DNA from: Archangium violaceum Cb vi76
GTDB lineage: Bacteria > Myxococcota > Myxococcia > Myxococcales > Myxococcaceae
Assembly: GCF_000733295.1 (NCBI RefSeq)
Contig: NZ_JPMI01000291.1
Coordinates: 1-64,000 of the forward strand
DNA: 64,000 nt
Reading direction: 5' to 3'
Shown here: positions 52,734 to 61,775 of the stretch, piece by piece
Numbering within the stretch: position 1 is the first letter of the stretch
Layout of the letters: every line of letters begins with the position of its first letter
Translations under genes and position numbers: made by a program
Notes under the pieces: generated by a model
What the model saw: only the letters and a program-made list of their open reading frames with translations
The model's database searches: none
Told to the model about the DNA's origin: nothing

Positions 52734-54137
52734 ATGCGAGTGGGATTCAGACGGCTACCGATGATGTTGTTGGCGTTGGGCCTCACCTGGTGCGAGGCAG
52801 ACGAGGCGCTGGCGTCGGCTGACTGCGTTCCGGCCACGCGGGTGCTGGAGATCTCACGCATCCGGGGGCCGGAGGAAATGGTCGCCGTGGGTGACCAGCT
52901 CTTCTTCATCGTCGCGAGCTCCACGGACTGGTCCCTCTGGAAGAGCGATGGGACGGAGTCCGGCACGCTCAGGGTCGAGGTCATCGCGCCCATCACAGCC
53001 CCCATGGGCCCTCGGTCGCTCACGGAGGCCCGGGGGCTCCTCTTCTTCTCCTCCAACGGTGTTCTCTGGAGGAGCGACGGGACGGCGTCCGGCACGCATC
53101 CCGTGGAGGTTCCGCAGCTCACGAATGCCCATCCCCTGCGGGAGTACCGGGGCAGGCTGCTCGCCCTCCGGCCCATCCCCGGAAGTGGGGACGAGCTGTG
53201 GCTCACCGACGGCACTGCCGCGGGGAGCCGTCGCATCCTGGGCACGCCTCCCGCTCTCGTCATCAGCAGCTTCCCCTCGAGCAGCGTGGAGACGGCGAGC
53301 GGGGATCTCGTCTTCAGGGGGGCGACGGTGGCGGACCCGGACACGTCCCGGCTGTTCCGGCTCACCCGCTCGGGAGCCCTGGTGGAGCTCTTCCGGGCCT
53401 CGGGGAGCGGTGTCGGCATCACCCAGTTGACCGCGGTGGGAGACCGGGTCTTCTTCTTCACCGACGAGCTGGCGCCGGGGGATCCCTCCCGCCTGTGGAG
53501 CAGCGATGGCACTCCGGGGAGCGCGGTGCTGCTGCGGAACTTCGGGCTGATCGGCCCGCCCTTCGGGCTCACCGCGTTCGACGGGCGGCTCTTCTTCACC
53601 GCCAGCGCCGAGGACGAGCCCCGGGGCTTCGAGCCATGGGTGAGCGACGGTACGCCCGCGGGCACCCACCTGTTCGTGGACATCCGGCCCGGGGATGCGG
53701 GCTCGATCCCGACGAACATGACGGTCCTGGGGGACAGGCTCTACTTCGTGGCGGATGACGGCGTGCACGGCCGCGAGTTGTGGGAGACGGATGGCACGGC
53801 CACGGGCACCCGGCTCTTCATCGACATCCAGCCTGGAGCGCCGTCCTCGTTCCCGTACGGGCTCGCGACGGGCAACGGGAAGCTCTACTTCGTGGCGGAT
53901 GACGGCGTGCACGGGAGCGAGCCCTGGAAGGTGTTCGACGGCCGGCCCCGGCGGGTGGCGGACATCGTTCCCGGCAGTGGCTCGGCGCCGATAGAAGCCG
54001 GCGTGGGACTCTTCGATGCACCGGCCGCGTCCTTCGTCCGCGCGGGGGGCTTCGTCTATTTCCTCACGGCGACCGGCGAGACTCCGGACAACGCGCTCTG
54101 GTCCATGAAGACGGGCTCGTATTGTCCGCAGCGCTGA
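52734..54137 (+). CDS. Exported ELWxxDGT-repeat protein
   Basis: 467 residues from ATG 52734 (GGAGGG six bases upstream), with a signal peptide (LPMMLLALGLTWC). The body is a series of about eight beta-propeller-like blades carrying the ELWxxDGTxxGT motif (SLWKSDGTESGT, ELWLTDGTAAGS, RLWSSDGTPGSA, PWVSDGTPAGT, ELWETDGTATGT and others) with FFIVAS/YFVADDGVHG strands. Such proteins are numerous in myxobacteria and of unknown role, probably binding surfaces outside the cell. An ATG at 52728 is less well placed for the ribosome-binding site. Confidence 0.87.
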   Translation: MRVGFRRLPMMLLALGLTWCEADEALASADCVPATRVLEISRIRGPEEMVAVGDQLFFIVASSTDWSLWKSDGTESGTLRVEVIAPITAPMGPRSLTEARGLLFFSSNGVLWRSDGTASGTHPVEVPQLTNAHPLREYRGRLLALRPIPGSGDELWLTDGTAAGSRRILGTPPALVISSFPSSSVETASGDLVFRGATVADPDTSRLFRLTRSGALVELFRASGSGVGITQLTAVGDRVFFFTDELAPGDPSRLWSSDGTPGSAVLLRNFGLIGPPFGLTAFDGRLFFTASAEDEPRGFEPWVSDGTPAGTHLFVDIRPGDAGSIPTNMTVLGDRLYFVADDGVHGRELWETDGTATGTRLFIDIQPGAPSSFPYGLATGNGKLYFVADDGVHGSEPWKVFDGRPRRVADIVPGSGSAPIEAGVGLFDAPAASFVRAGGFVYFLTATGETPDNALWSMKTGSYCPQR

Positions 54138-54310
54138 GTCACTGGCGTGGGGTGCACGGCCTGGTGCTCCTCGGTCCAGTTCTTCCAGGTCGCGTGGGGT
54201 CCGAGGGAACTCTGGGGTTCTCTGAGATGGGCGAGGTGGAACTGATTCGCCGAGCCACATGAAGCTCCGGGAGGACCACCGTGGAGTGGCCCCCGGGGTA
54301 GAGTGGCGCC

Positions 54311-55372
54311 GTGTCTCCCCTCGTTCTTCGTGGCCTCGCTCCAGCTCTCGGGCTCGTGCTCGCCAGTTGTTCCGTGCCTCCTTCCTCGGAGCCCCGGCGC
54401 GAAGCCCGCGTCGAGGGCCAGGTGACGCTGGCCGGCCCTCCCGTGGGCAATGCGTACCTGTTCCTCTTCGCCCCGGATGAGGCGCCTCCCGAGCAGCGGG
54501 GCGAGCCCCAGTACGTGGCCGCCGTCCCCGAGGTGCGCCTGGCCGCCGGGGACGCGCGCTTCGGGTTCTCGGCGGTGGGCCCCGATGTGTACCGGCTGTG
54601 GGGCTTCCTCGATGCCAATGGCGACGCGGATCTCACCGTGGACGTGCTCGCGCAACCCGGCGCGGGGGATTGGGTCCCCGAGTCCTCCGTCGAGCTGAAC
54701 GTGCAGCCGGGGCAGACGCTGCCGGTGGAGCTCGCGCTGCCTCGCCGGGTGAATCGCCCGCTTCCCGCGTTCCAGGTGGTGGAGCAGGGGACGGAGGGGG
54801 TGTTCACCCTGACGGACTCGTCCACGGCGATCGTCTCGCTCAACGTGCGGAGCGAGGGCTTCGGGCTGCTGCGCGGCGATGCGCCCCGGTTCTTCGTCCG
54901 GCTCGCGGACGTGGATGGGGATGGAACGGCGGATGACGTGAATGGGGACGGCGTGGTGGACGTGTGGCCCCAGTTCTTCCTGCGCTTCGTTCCGAGGCCC
55001 GGGCAGACCGTGCCCCTCGACAGCCAGGGCCGGCCCGCGCAGGTCATCGTGCCGCTCCTGCCCGATGTGACGCCCTTTCTCGGAAGCTTGCAGGGCGATC
55101 CGAGCGTCACTATCGCCGCTGGAGCGCTCCAGCTCTTCGTCGTCCCGTTGGCTCAGGCCATCACCCAGGAGCCGGGGCGGGGCAGGGTGGTGACCACGCT
55201 CGGGGCCATCCCCGTGGGCGAGTACGAGCTGTGGGCCGTGAACGATGAAGGGGGCGTCTGGTTCGTGCCCAATGATCTGGGACGGCGCGCCGTGGAGCCC
55301 CTGTCCGTCCAGGCGCTGCGCTTCCGCGTGGTCCACGCGGAGGGCATGGATGGCGGAACGGGCTCGCCGTAG
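54311..55372 (+). CDS. Lipoprotein with calcium-type acidic loops
   Basis: 353 residues from GTG 54311, lipobox LVLASC. The first domain (about 30-130) looks like a transthyretin/carboxypeptidase-regulatory beta fold (VEGQVTLAGPPVGNAYLFLF) and includes DANGDADLT. A central stretch DVDGDGTADDVNGDGVVD resembles EF-hand or thrombospondin type-3 calcium loops. No enzyme motif is visible. It lies 24 bases before the Cys-rich lipoprotein gene and is probably cotranscribed with it. Confidence 0.78.
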   Translation: MSPLVLRGLAPALGLVLASCSVPPSSEPRREARVEGQVTLAGPPVGNAYLFLFAPDEAPPEQRGEPQYVAAVPEVRLAAGDARFGFSAVGPDVYRLWGFLDANGDADLTVDVLAQPGAGDWVPESSVELNVQPGQTLPVELALPRRVNRPLPAFQVVEQGTEGVFTLTDSSTAIVSLNVRSEGFGLLRGDAPRFFVRLADVDGDGTADDVNGDGVVDVWPQFFLRFVPRPGQTVPLDSQGRPAQVIVPLLPDVTPFLGSLQGDPSVTIAAGALQLFVVPLAQAITQEPGRGRVVTTLGAIPVGEYELWAVNDEGGVWFVPNDLGRRAVEPLSVQALRFRVVHAEGMDGGTGSP

Positions 55373-55396
55373 TTCTTGAAATCGAGGGGGAGAGAC

Positions 55397-56728
55397 ATGC
55401 CGATTCGAGTGTTGCCGACCCTTGCCGCGGTGGTCCTCGCCGTCGCGTGTGCCGGGTGCTTCTGCGTTCCCTGGCCCCGGTGCACACCGATGACCTGCAC
55501 CGAGGCCCGGGTCAATTGCGGCGAGGTGCCGGATGGATGTGGAGGCGTGCTCGATTGCGGCACGTGCAGGGCACCGGAGACGTGCGGCGGCTTTGGCACG
55601 CCGAATGTCTGTGGTTGCACGCCGATGAGCTGTGCCGAGCGCGGCGCGGACTGTGGCGTCATCGACAACTGTGGAGAGCCTCTGGATTGTGGTTCGTGCA
55701 CCGGGCCCCAGACGTGTGGCGGGGGAGGGCGGCCGAACGTCTGCGGTTGCACCCCGGTGAGCTGTGCGAGTGCGGGGGCCAACTGTGGTTCGCTCCCGGA
55801 TGGCTGCGGCGGGGTGCTCGATTGTGGCTCCTGTACGCCGCCGTTCACGTGTGGCGGCGGGGTGGGCGGGCGCCCCAACGTCTGTGGCTGCAACTTGACG
55901 ACCTGTGAAGACGAGGGCGCCAACTGCGGAACGACGCTGAATGACTGCGCGGAGCCCATCTTCTGCGGGACGTGCACGGATCCCGAGACCTGTGGCGGAG
56001 GCGGTACGCCGAATGTCTGTGGTTGCAGGCCGACGACGTGCGCCGCCTCGGGCGCCACCTGTGGCGTCATCTCCGATGGCTGTGGGGGGACGCTCGACTG
56101 TGGCCCGTGTCCGCCCCGGTGCGGAAATGGCCGGCTCGAGGCGGGGGAGCAGTGTGACGATGGCAACACCGTGGATGGAGACCTGTGCGATTCGAGCTGT
56201 CTGATCGAGGCCGCCTGCCCGCCTGTTCCGGATGCGCCCACGACGGGGCTGGAGCCCGGTACCGCCCGGGGCAGTGTCTCCGTGGGCGCGGTCCCCAGGA
56301 CCATCGATTGGAGCTCCGCGGCCTTCGTGCCCATCCGGGGAACCACGCAGTTTCAACTCATCGTCTCGAACGATCCCCGGCTCTGCGACACGCTGGTCAA
56401 TACCAACCAGTACGAGGAGACGGATCGGTGCCCGGATGACTACTGCTCGCTCTGTCCCGGCTGTTTCGGGAAGCGGAACGGCTACGCGTACCTCACGGCC
56501 CGTTTCGAACAGACCTCTCCCGCCGGGAGTGCCACGGGCCACCTCTCCTTCCTCGACGAAGTCAACGTGGTGGGGTGGGGTTTCAGGATGGCCGTGGATG
56601 GCGCCATCACACCGGGCTCGACGGCGCTGACCGGCCAGCTCGAGATCTGCAACGCCAAGTACAGCGCCTTCGGAACCGGGAGGTTCCACGCCACCCTGTG
56701 CGTGGGGGGACTGCCCATCTACCACTGA
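55397..56728 (+). CDS. Cys-rich repeat lipoprotein with DUF4215-type motif
   Basis: 443 residues from ATG 55397 (GGGGGAGA upstream), with a Cys-containing lipobox region (VACAGC). Residues about 30-235 hold four full and one partial copy of a 45-residue Cys-rich unit, CxPxxC...GAxCG...DGCGGxLDCGxC...TCGGGGxPNVCG. A DUF4215-like CGNGRLEAGEQCDDGN...DLCDSSC segment follows, and a C-terminal beta domain of about 160 residues closes the protein. Proteins of this kind are sometimes mislabelled as tryptophan synthase; no such similarity is visible here. Probably a disulphide-rich cell-surface protein. Confidence 0.83.
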   Translation: MPIRVLPTLAAVVLAVACAGCFCVPWPRCTPMTCTEARVNCGEVPDGCGGVLDCGTCRAPETCGGFGTPNVCGCTPMSCAERGADCGVIDNCGEPLDCGSCTGPQTCGGGGRPNVCGCTPVSCASAGANCGSLPDGCGGVLDCGSCTPPFTCGGGVGGRPNVCGCNLTTCEDEGANCGTTLNDCAEPIFCGTCTDPETCGGGGTPNVCGCRPTTCAASGATCGVISDGCGGTLDCGPCPPRCGNGRLEAGEQCDDGNTVDGDLCDSSCLIEAACPPVPDAPTTGLEPGTARGSVSVGAVPRTIDWSSAAFVPIRGTTQFQLIVSNDPRLCDTLVNTNQYEETDRCPDDYCSLCPGCFGKRNGYAYLTARFEQTSPAGSATGHLSFLDEVNVVGWGFRMAVDGAITPGSTALTGQLEICNAKYSAFGTGRFHATLCVGGLPIYH

Positions 56729-56810
56729 GGGGGCGCGTCTGCTCGGCCGTGGAGCGGAGGCGCGGGCATGCCTTTCATGGCTCATCTGCCATTCAGCCAT
56801 ACAACCCATA

Positions 56811-56830
56811 CGAAAAAAGAAAGAAAAATA
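56811..56830. promoter_or_regulatory. A-rich tract upstream of the PKD-type lipoprotein gene
   Basis: Twenty bases that are almost all A on the plus strand (cgaaaaaaga then aagaaaaata) stand out in very GC-rich surroundings, 120 bases before the ATG at 56951. A curved or UP-element-like promoter region is a reasonable guess; no -35/-10 pair is convincing. Confidence 0.3.
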
Positions 56831-56950
56831 GCGGCTGCATAGCTCGCTCGGAGCGGGTCTCAACCTGGGGAAGCGTGTGTCGTGGGCTGCTGCTGACGGA
56901 TGGCAAGCGCCCATCACAAGCGCTGTCACACTCAGTGGAGATCTTTCCAA

Positions 56951-59011
56951 ATGTTTCGATGGTTCAGGTATTCCGCCGCGCTGATGAGCATGGCGGCAGT
57001 GGTTCTCTTTGCCTCCGCTTGTATGACAGGTGATGAGCAGGAGGGTTCTGTGGAGTTCGTTGCCACTGCGAGCCAGGCGCTCTCGGCGGCGGACATCACC
57101 AGCATGCGGGTGACGGTGACGGGCTCGGGAATGGAGCCCATGTTGGTCAGCCTCTCCTACGCGAGAGGTCAATGGCAGGCGGTGATGGGCGGCATCCCCG
57201 CGGGGGACAACCGCACGTTTTTCGCCGAGGCGTTCGATGGGGGCGGTACCCTGCGCTATCGCGGCCAGGCCTCCGGCATCAACATCCTCTCAGGGGCGAC
57301 GGCGGCTGTTTACGTCCTGCTGCAGCAGGTGGATGCACCTACTCCCTTCACCAATATCGCTCCCGTCATCGACTGGCTGACCGCCAGCCGCAACGAAGTG
57401 GAGCCGGGGGCCAGCGTCTCGCTTGCCGCCGCCGCGCATGATGCCAATGCCGACAACACCATTTCCTACAGCTGGTCAGCCTCGGGGGGGCGCCTTTCCT
57501 CGTACTCCTCTACCTCCACCACCTGGACGGCCCCGACCACGGTGGGTACCTACACCCTGAGACTGTCCGTCATCGACAATCACACGGCCACCAACACCAC
57601 CAGCTTCACCGTTCGTGTCACGCAAGCATCTGCTCAGGGCGCGGCCCAGGTGACGACGGGCTTCAGCACCTGGCCGGAGATCTCGGGAGTCAATGCTTCA
57701 CCTGCGCGCCTGGTGGCGGGTCAGACGGCCCGGCTCTCCGCCCGTGTCGTGGACAATGACGGTGATGCGCTCTCCTATACGTGGACGACCGACTGCCAGG
57801 GCAGCATCTCGGATGCCCGTGTGCTCTCGCCCTCCTTCACCCTGTCCGCGGTGAATGGCCCTACCTGTACCCTCATCCTCAGCGTTTCCGATGGGCGGGG
57901 AGGTACGAATACGGGCTCGATCACCATCCAGACGGGGGCGGCTGCCGCCAACTTCGCCCCCCAGATTGATTCCTTCTACCAGGCGTCTGCTCAGGCGGCG
58001 GGAGGGGAGAGTCTCTTGCTGTCCGTGGCCGCTCATGACCCCGAGGGGAGCGCGCTCACCTATACCTGGAGCACCACGACGGGCACCCTCTCGGGCCAGA
58101 CGAATAGCGCCACCAACTCCACCATCCGCTGGAGGGCTCCTGATTGCTTCGCCGAGGCGACTGTCTCCGTCACCATTTCCGACGCCCAGGGAGTTTCCGT
58201 CTCCCGCTCCTTCCCCGTCGGCTCCCTTACGCCTTGCACCGGCTCGACGTTCCAGGTGACCTCGCTGTCCGCCACGGGTTGCTCCCCCGTGCTCGATCAC
58301 AGCTCGATTACAGGCGACGATCGGGGTGGAATCGCCGTCTCGGGCACCCACCTCTTCTATAACAGTGACAGCGGCCTGGGACGCTTCAACCTCAGTGACT
58401 TGTCCGGGGGAGTGGGGCTCGGCACCGTCCACGACGGCATCTTCTCGAACCTGAGCAATGGCGCGCTCTGGGTGCTCTGGGATAACACGACCCGTAAAGA
58501 GGTCAGCGGCACCGCCTCATCCCAGGTAACCCATCTCCGGCAGATCGATGAGAACGGTGTCTACACGGGACAGTTCCTGTTGCTCTCCACGCCCATTCCC
58601 ACCAGTGCAAGGGCCGCCCTGTTCGCGAGCTGGAACAAGCTGGTCCTCCACAATGGAACCGCCTTCTACTCCGTGAACCTCCAGACGGGGCAGGTCACTT
58701 CGCTCGCAACCCAGACCATGCCCGCCGCGACTTCGTGCGAGACCTGGGCAACCTGGGGAGTGGCTGAGTACGTCAACAACGAGCACTTCATTCTCTACGT
58801 GAGTGGGAACGTCATCCGACGCATGCGTCTGTCGGATGGTCAGATCACGGATGCATTCACCTTCACCAACCTCTCCGACATGTGCTCGTTCACCGTGTCG
58901 CCGGCAACCGGCCGGTGGTACTGGCATTACGAGTACAGTGGCCAGTGGGGTGGCACTGCTAGCTCCGGCGAGAGCATCGGCTCCTGCCCGGCCACCATCG
59001 TCAACCCGTAG
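56951..59011 (+). CDS. Exported lipoprotein with PKD/Ig-like domains
   Basis: 686 residues from ATG 56951, signal peptide with lipobox (LFASAC). An N-terminal beta domain (about 35-135) is followed by three PKD/Ig-like domains, each with an opening such as APVIDWLTASRNEVEPGASVSL and the strand DADGDALSYTWS-type (ISYSWSASGG, LSYTWTTDCQ, LTYTWSTTTG). The C-terminal 270 residues resemble a beta-propeller-like sensor or binding domain. Codon use is less GC-rich than in the neighbours, and the upstream region has an A-rich tract, which might indicate later acquisition. Function unknown, probably adhesion or matrix binding. Confidence 0.82.
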   Translation: MFRWFRYSAALMSMAAVVLFASACMTGDEQEGSVEFVATASQALSAADITSMRVTVTGSGMEPMLVSLSYARGQWQAVMGGIPAGDNRTFFAEAFDGGGTLRYRGQASGINILSGATAAVYVLLQQVDAPTPFTNIAPVIDWLTASRNEVEPGASVSLAAAAHDANADNTISYSWSASGGRLSSYSSTSTTWTAPTTVGTYTLRLSVIDNHTATNTTSFTVRVTQASAQGAAQVTTGFSTWPEISGVNASPARLVAGQTARLSARVVDNDGDALSYTWTTDCQGSISDARVLSPSFTLSAVNGPTCTLILSVSDGRGGTNTGSITIQTGAAAANFAPQIDSFYQASAQAAGGESLLLSVAAHDPEGSALTYTWSTTTGTLSGQTNSATNSTIRWRAPDCFAEATVSVTISDAQGVSVSRSFPVGSLTPCTGSTFQVTSLSATGCSPVLDHSSITGDDRGGIAVSGTHLFYNSDSGLGRFNLSDLSGGVGLGTVHDGIFSNLSNGALWVLWDNTTRKEVSGTASSQVTHLRQIDENGVYTGQFLLLSTPIPTSARAALFASWNKLVLHNGTAFYSVNLQTGQVTSLATQTMPAATSCETWATWGVAEYVNNEHFILYVSGNVIRRMRLSDGQITDAFTFTNLSDMCSFTVSPATGRWYWHYEYSGQWGGTASSGESIGSCPATIVNP

Positions 59012-59042
59012 AGACAAGCGGGCGCTGACTGTTCGTTGAGAG

Positions 59043-59072
59043 GCGCTCCATCCCTCGGGACGGGGCGCTTTT
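59043..59072 (+). terminator. Rho-independent terminator
   Basis: Stem GCGCTCC/GGGGCGC (one G-T pair), an A-C mismatch, then TCC/GGA around a four-base loop, followed by TTTT. It lies 31 bases after the stop of the PKD-type lipoprotein gene. It is the clearest intrinsic terminator in the window. Confidence 0.7.
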
Positions 59073-59199
59073 CCCATTTCTTTCTGGCGAGAGTCCAGGA
59101 GGGAGCGGCCCGGCGGCAGCGCCGCGCTCGTCACGTCTTGCTTGCGAGCCCTCTGTCCCGTGCGCAAGTACACCGCGGGTGGAGGGGTGGAGCGTGACG

Positions 59200-59845
59200 A
59201 TGGCTGCGAGTCGTGGTTGGGGGAAGTGGTTCCGGGTGGGCCTGCTCGTGAGCGTGGGGCTGTACACGGGATGTGGAGGTGTACCTGGGCAATGGTCGGG
59301 GTGACTTCTCCGAGGCCTCCTCGGTGGAGCTCGAGCGGGAGGTGAACGACGTCGCCGTGGTGGACCTTGGCACGGATGGCTTCCCCGATGTGGTGGCCCG
59401 GCACGGCGTGGCGGCGGCGGTGTCGCTGCTGAAGGGCGGGGGAGATGGGACGCTCGCGATGCACGGCCAGCTGGCGGTGGGCCGGGCTCCGAGCAGCGCG
59501 GCCACCGCGGATCTGGATGGGGACGGTACGCGGGAGTTGCTGGTGGTCGAGGAGGATGACAACGCCGTATCCGTGTATGCCCTCCCGGACGCCCCCGTCC
59601 TCGAGCCGCCCATCTCCCGTTGGTGCCCGCTGAGGCCCTTCCCGGACGGGTCCGCGCGCCTTCCGCCCGTGTCACCGCTGGCGGAGGTGGAGACGGGCGG
59701 CGCGCTCCTGGCGCCGGCCGTGGGGGACTTCGATGGGGACGGGCGGAGGGATGTCGCACTCGCGTTGCCAACGCGGGGTGTGCGGCTGGTGTTGAACCCG
59801 GGAGGCGGAACCTTCACGACCCGGGACGTGCTCCAGGGACCATGA
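59200..59845 (+). pseudogene. FG-GAP/VCBS repeat lipoprotein, 5' part, broken by frameshift
   Basis: ATG 59200 (or GTG 59194) opens a lipoprotein signal (WFRVGLLVSVGLYTGC) that hits a stop within 40 codons. Overlapping it, a second frame begins abruptly in mid-repeat with DVEVYLGNGRGDFSEA (from about 59271) and carries FG-GAP units (VAVVDLGTDGFPDVV, ATADLDGDGTRELL, VGDFDGDGRRDVAL) until a stop at 59845. The signal and repeats are out of frame, as if a stretch between them had been lost. The last FG-GAP unit continues in a third frame in the next fragment. Confidence 0.7.
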
Positions 59846-59846
59846 G

Positions 59847-60710
59847 GTGTTCAGCCTCGCCGCGGGAGACTTCAACGGCGATGGCCGGAGCGATCTCGCG
59901 GTCAGCATGCAGAAGGACGGGTACGACGATTATCTCGCGGGCGTGCTGTGGAATGACGCGACGTACGCCTTCACGGATGGCCTCTTCTTCGGTCCCTCGT
60001 TCCATCCCAGCGAGTTGCTGGCCGCGGACTTCAACCGCGACGGGCACGTGGATCTGGCGGCCTCCTTCCAGGGGGTCTGCACGGGGAGCGCGGTGCGTTT
60101 CACCAACCAGGGTAATGGCACGTTCCGCGCGAGCAGCCTGACGGATCACAACTTCGAGCCGGATGACCGGTGTCCGAGGGTGGGCGCTCCGCTCGCCGGG
60201 GACTTCAATGGGGACGGCACGCTGGATCTCATCCACGACACGCTCGGGCTCAACCTCAACCCCACCGCGGCGGATGGGCGCACACTGCCCGGGTACGGGT
60301 TCGGGAACGCGGGGCCGAACCTCGGGATTTCAGACGTGGATGGCGATGGCCGGGTGGAACTGGTGCAAGGGGATTGGCGCAGTAGTGGCGTGTGGCTGCA
60401 CCTGGGTGACGGGCATGGGTCGTTGAAGTTTCCCGTCCAATGCACGTCGCCCGTCGGTGACAGGGCGCTCGCCCTGGAGGATCTGGATGGGGATGGCGTC
60501 GTGGATGCCGCGGGCACGTCCACCGATAGGTCCGAGCTGTGGTTGTCGCTCGGCGAGGGCCAGGGCCGGTGGGGGACGCCGCGGCGTTACGCGCCAGGCG
60601 GCGTGGTGGAGTGGGTGAAGCCCGTTGACCTGCTCGGAGACGAGCGCCCCGAGCTCCTCGTCCTGCTGCGCTCGGGCCTGCTGTGGGTGTTCCCCACGCC
60701 GGAGTCCTAA
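59847..60710 (+). pseudogene. FG-GAP/VCBS repeat protein, 3' part after a frameshift
   Basis: The repeats resume one frame over: the codons before the nominal ATG read DHEVFSLAAGDFNGDG, a natural continuation of VLQG at the end of the previous fragment, so a single-base insertion or deletion near 59836-59842 separates them. About 287 residues follow, with four more FG-GAP units (AADFNRDGHVDLA, AGDFNGDGTLDLI, SDVDGDGRVELV, EDLDGDGVVDAA), a beta-propeller type with calcium-binding loops. On its own it has no signal peptide. A sequencing error cannot be excluded. The stop overlaps the convergent gene's stop by three to four bases. Confidence 0.7.
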
Positions 60711-61234
60711 CGGGGGCTCCGCCAGTAGACGATGAACTTCCCGTGCGGGTACTCGCCCTTGTACCCACAGGGCCATCCTCCGGAGCGGTACAGCGAGAAG
60801 AGCTCCTCGAGGAAGGGGCTCAGCCTCCCGCCCCCGAGGAATCGCGCGGCCGCCACATGCGCCAGAGTGGGCGCGATGTCCTCTGCCAGCTCCTCACGCT
60901 CCTGGAGGTCATCCCGGGCAACAAGGCTGTCCCATGCCGCCTGCACGATGCGATCCTCGAGGACGTCCAACTCCTTATGAAGAGCGCTGTATTCAGCCGG
61001 TGGCAGGGAGCTGGTGACATCCTGATATTCGCTGAACTGGTGTGCCTTGAGATCGGCCCAGATCGATACGTCCTCGGGAAGCTCCTGGCTCTTCGCATAC
61101 TGGAGTGCGTCTTCGAGCCTGGAGACGACCATCACCTTCCCGCCGTCCAATTCTCCCGAGAACGAGAGGAGTCCGCCCCTCGACACGAACTCCAGGACCT
61201 CTTGGGCCAGTCCCAGGTTTCTTTCGATGTTCAT
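60707..61234 (-). CDS. Uncharacterised protein
   Basis: 175 residues, soluble, no signal peptide. The N-terminal half looks like an alpha/beta fold (LLSFSGELDGGKVMVVSRLEDALQYAK), the C-terminal half is helical and ends GKFIVYWRSPR. No family recognised. ATG 61234 lies 17 bases after the stop of the next unknown gene upstream, and that gene lies five bases after the ChaN-like gene, so all three are probably one operon. Confidence 0.68.
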   Translation of the reverse strand: MNIERNLGLAQEVLEFVSRGGLLSFSGELDGGKVMVVSRLEDALQYAKSQELPEDVSIWADLKAHQFSEYQDVTSSLPPAEYSALHKELDVLEDRIVQAAWDSLVARDDLQEREELAEDIAPTLAHVAAARFLGGGRLSPFLEELFSLYRSGGWPCGYKGEYPHGKFIVYWRSPR

Positions 61235-61251
61235 CGGCCCCACCACTTTCG

Positions 61252-61770
61252 TCAGGGCTCGAGGCGCTCGAAACGCTTGAGGAGCCGGAGCGAGGAGAGG
61301 TCGAGCACGGAGAGCAGGCGGGAGCCCCGGATGACGAGCTCGGAGGGGCCCGTGACGAGGTAGAGGGCCTCCCAGGCGAAGTCGGAGCCGACGAAGCACC
61401 AGCTGTCCCCATCGGGCAGCAGTCCCACCCGCCACGCGGGCATCACGTAGTGCTTGTAGCCCCAGAGCCGCTCACGGCTCACATCCTCGAAGCGCACGTG
61501 GGGATGGAACAGCAGGGGAGGGTGGTGGTCCTCGGGATCCACGACGGCGAGCCTCCCTCCCGGAGGCACGAGCTTGCGGAGCGCGTCGAGCACCCGCTGC
61601 TGCAACTCGATGATCTCGTCCGCTACTGTCTCGTCGTAGGGGGAGAAGCCTTCCGGGATGCGGTAGCGCACCAGCTCGCGTTCCTTCTGCTGCAGTGCAT
61701 CGAGCACCGCCAGAGACGGGGTGATCGTCGGGTCATCGAAGTCGAGATGTTGCCAGGCTCGAGCGTTCAT
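61252..61770 (-). CDS. Uncharacterised protein
   Basis: 172 residues, soluble, mixed alpha/beta (PGGRLAVVDPEDHHPPLLFHPHVRF, SWCFVGSDFAWEALYLVTG). No family recognised and no catalytic motif visible, although the His-rich DHHPPLLFHPH could bind metal. ATG 61770 is five bases from the stop of the ChaN-like gene. The frame stays open far upstream, but that part overlaps the ChaN-like gene on the same strand in another frame and is not coding. Confidence 0.7.
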   Translation of the reverse strand: MNARAWQHLDFDDPTITPSLAVLDALQQKERELVRYRIPEGFSPYDETVADEIIELQQRVLDALRKLVPPGGRLAVVDPEDHHPPLLFHPHVRFEDVSRERLWGYKHYVMPAWRVGLLPDGDSWCFVGSDFAWEALYLVTGPSELVIRGSRLLSVLDLSSLRLLKRFERLEP

Positions 61771-61775
61771 ATGTG

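Noticed and set aside
55397-56200. Tryptophan synthase alpha-chain, a label sometimes given to Cys-rich proteins of this type
   Set aside because: No TIM-barrel or substrate-binding motif; the sequence is Cys-rich repeats plus a DUF4215-like motif.
56811-56830. Insertion-sequence end or poly-A signature at the A-rich tract
   Set aside because: No terminal inverted repeats, target duplication or transposase gene nearby.
54056-57172. A 1000-codon open frame on the minus strand across three lipoprotein genes
   Set aside because: Arg/Gly/Pro-rich with no domain, and antisense to genes with signal peptides and recognisable repeats; a high-GC shadow.
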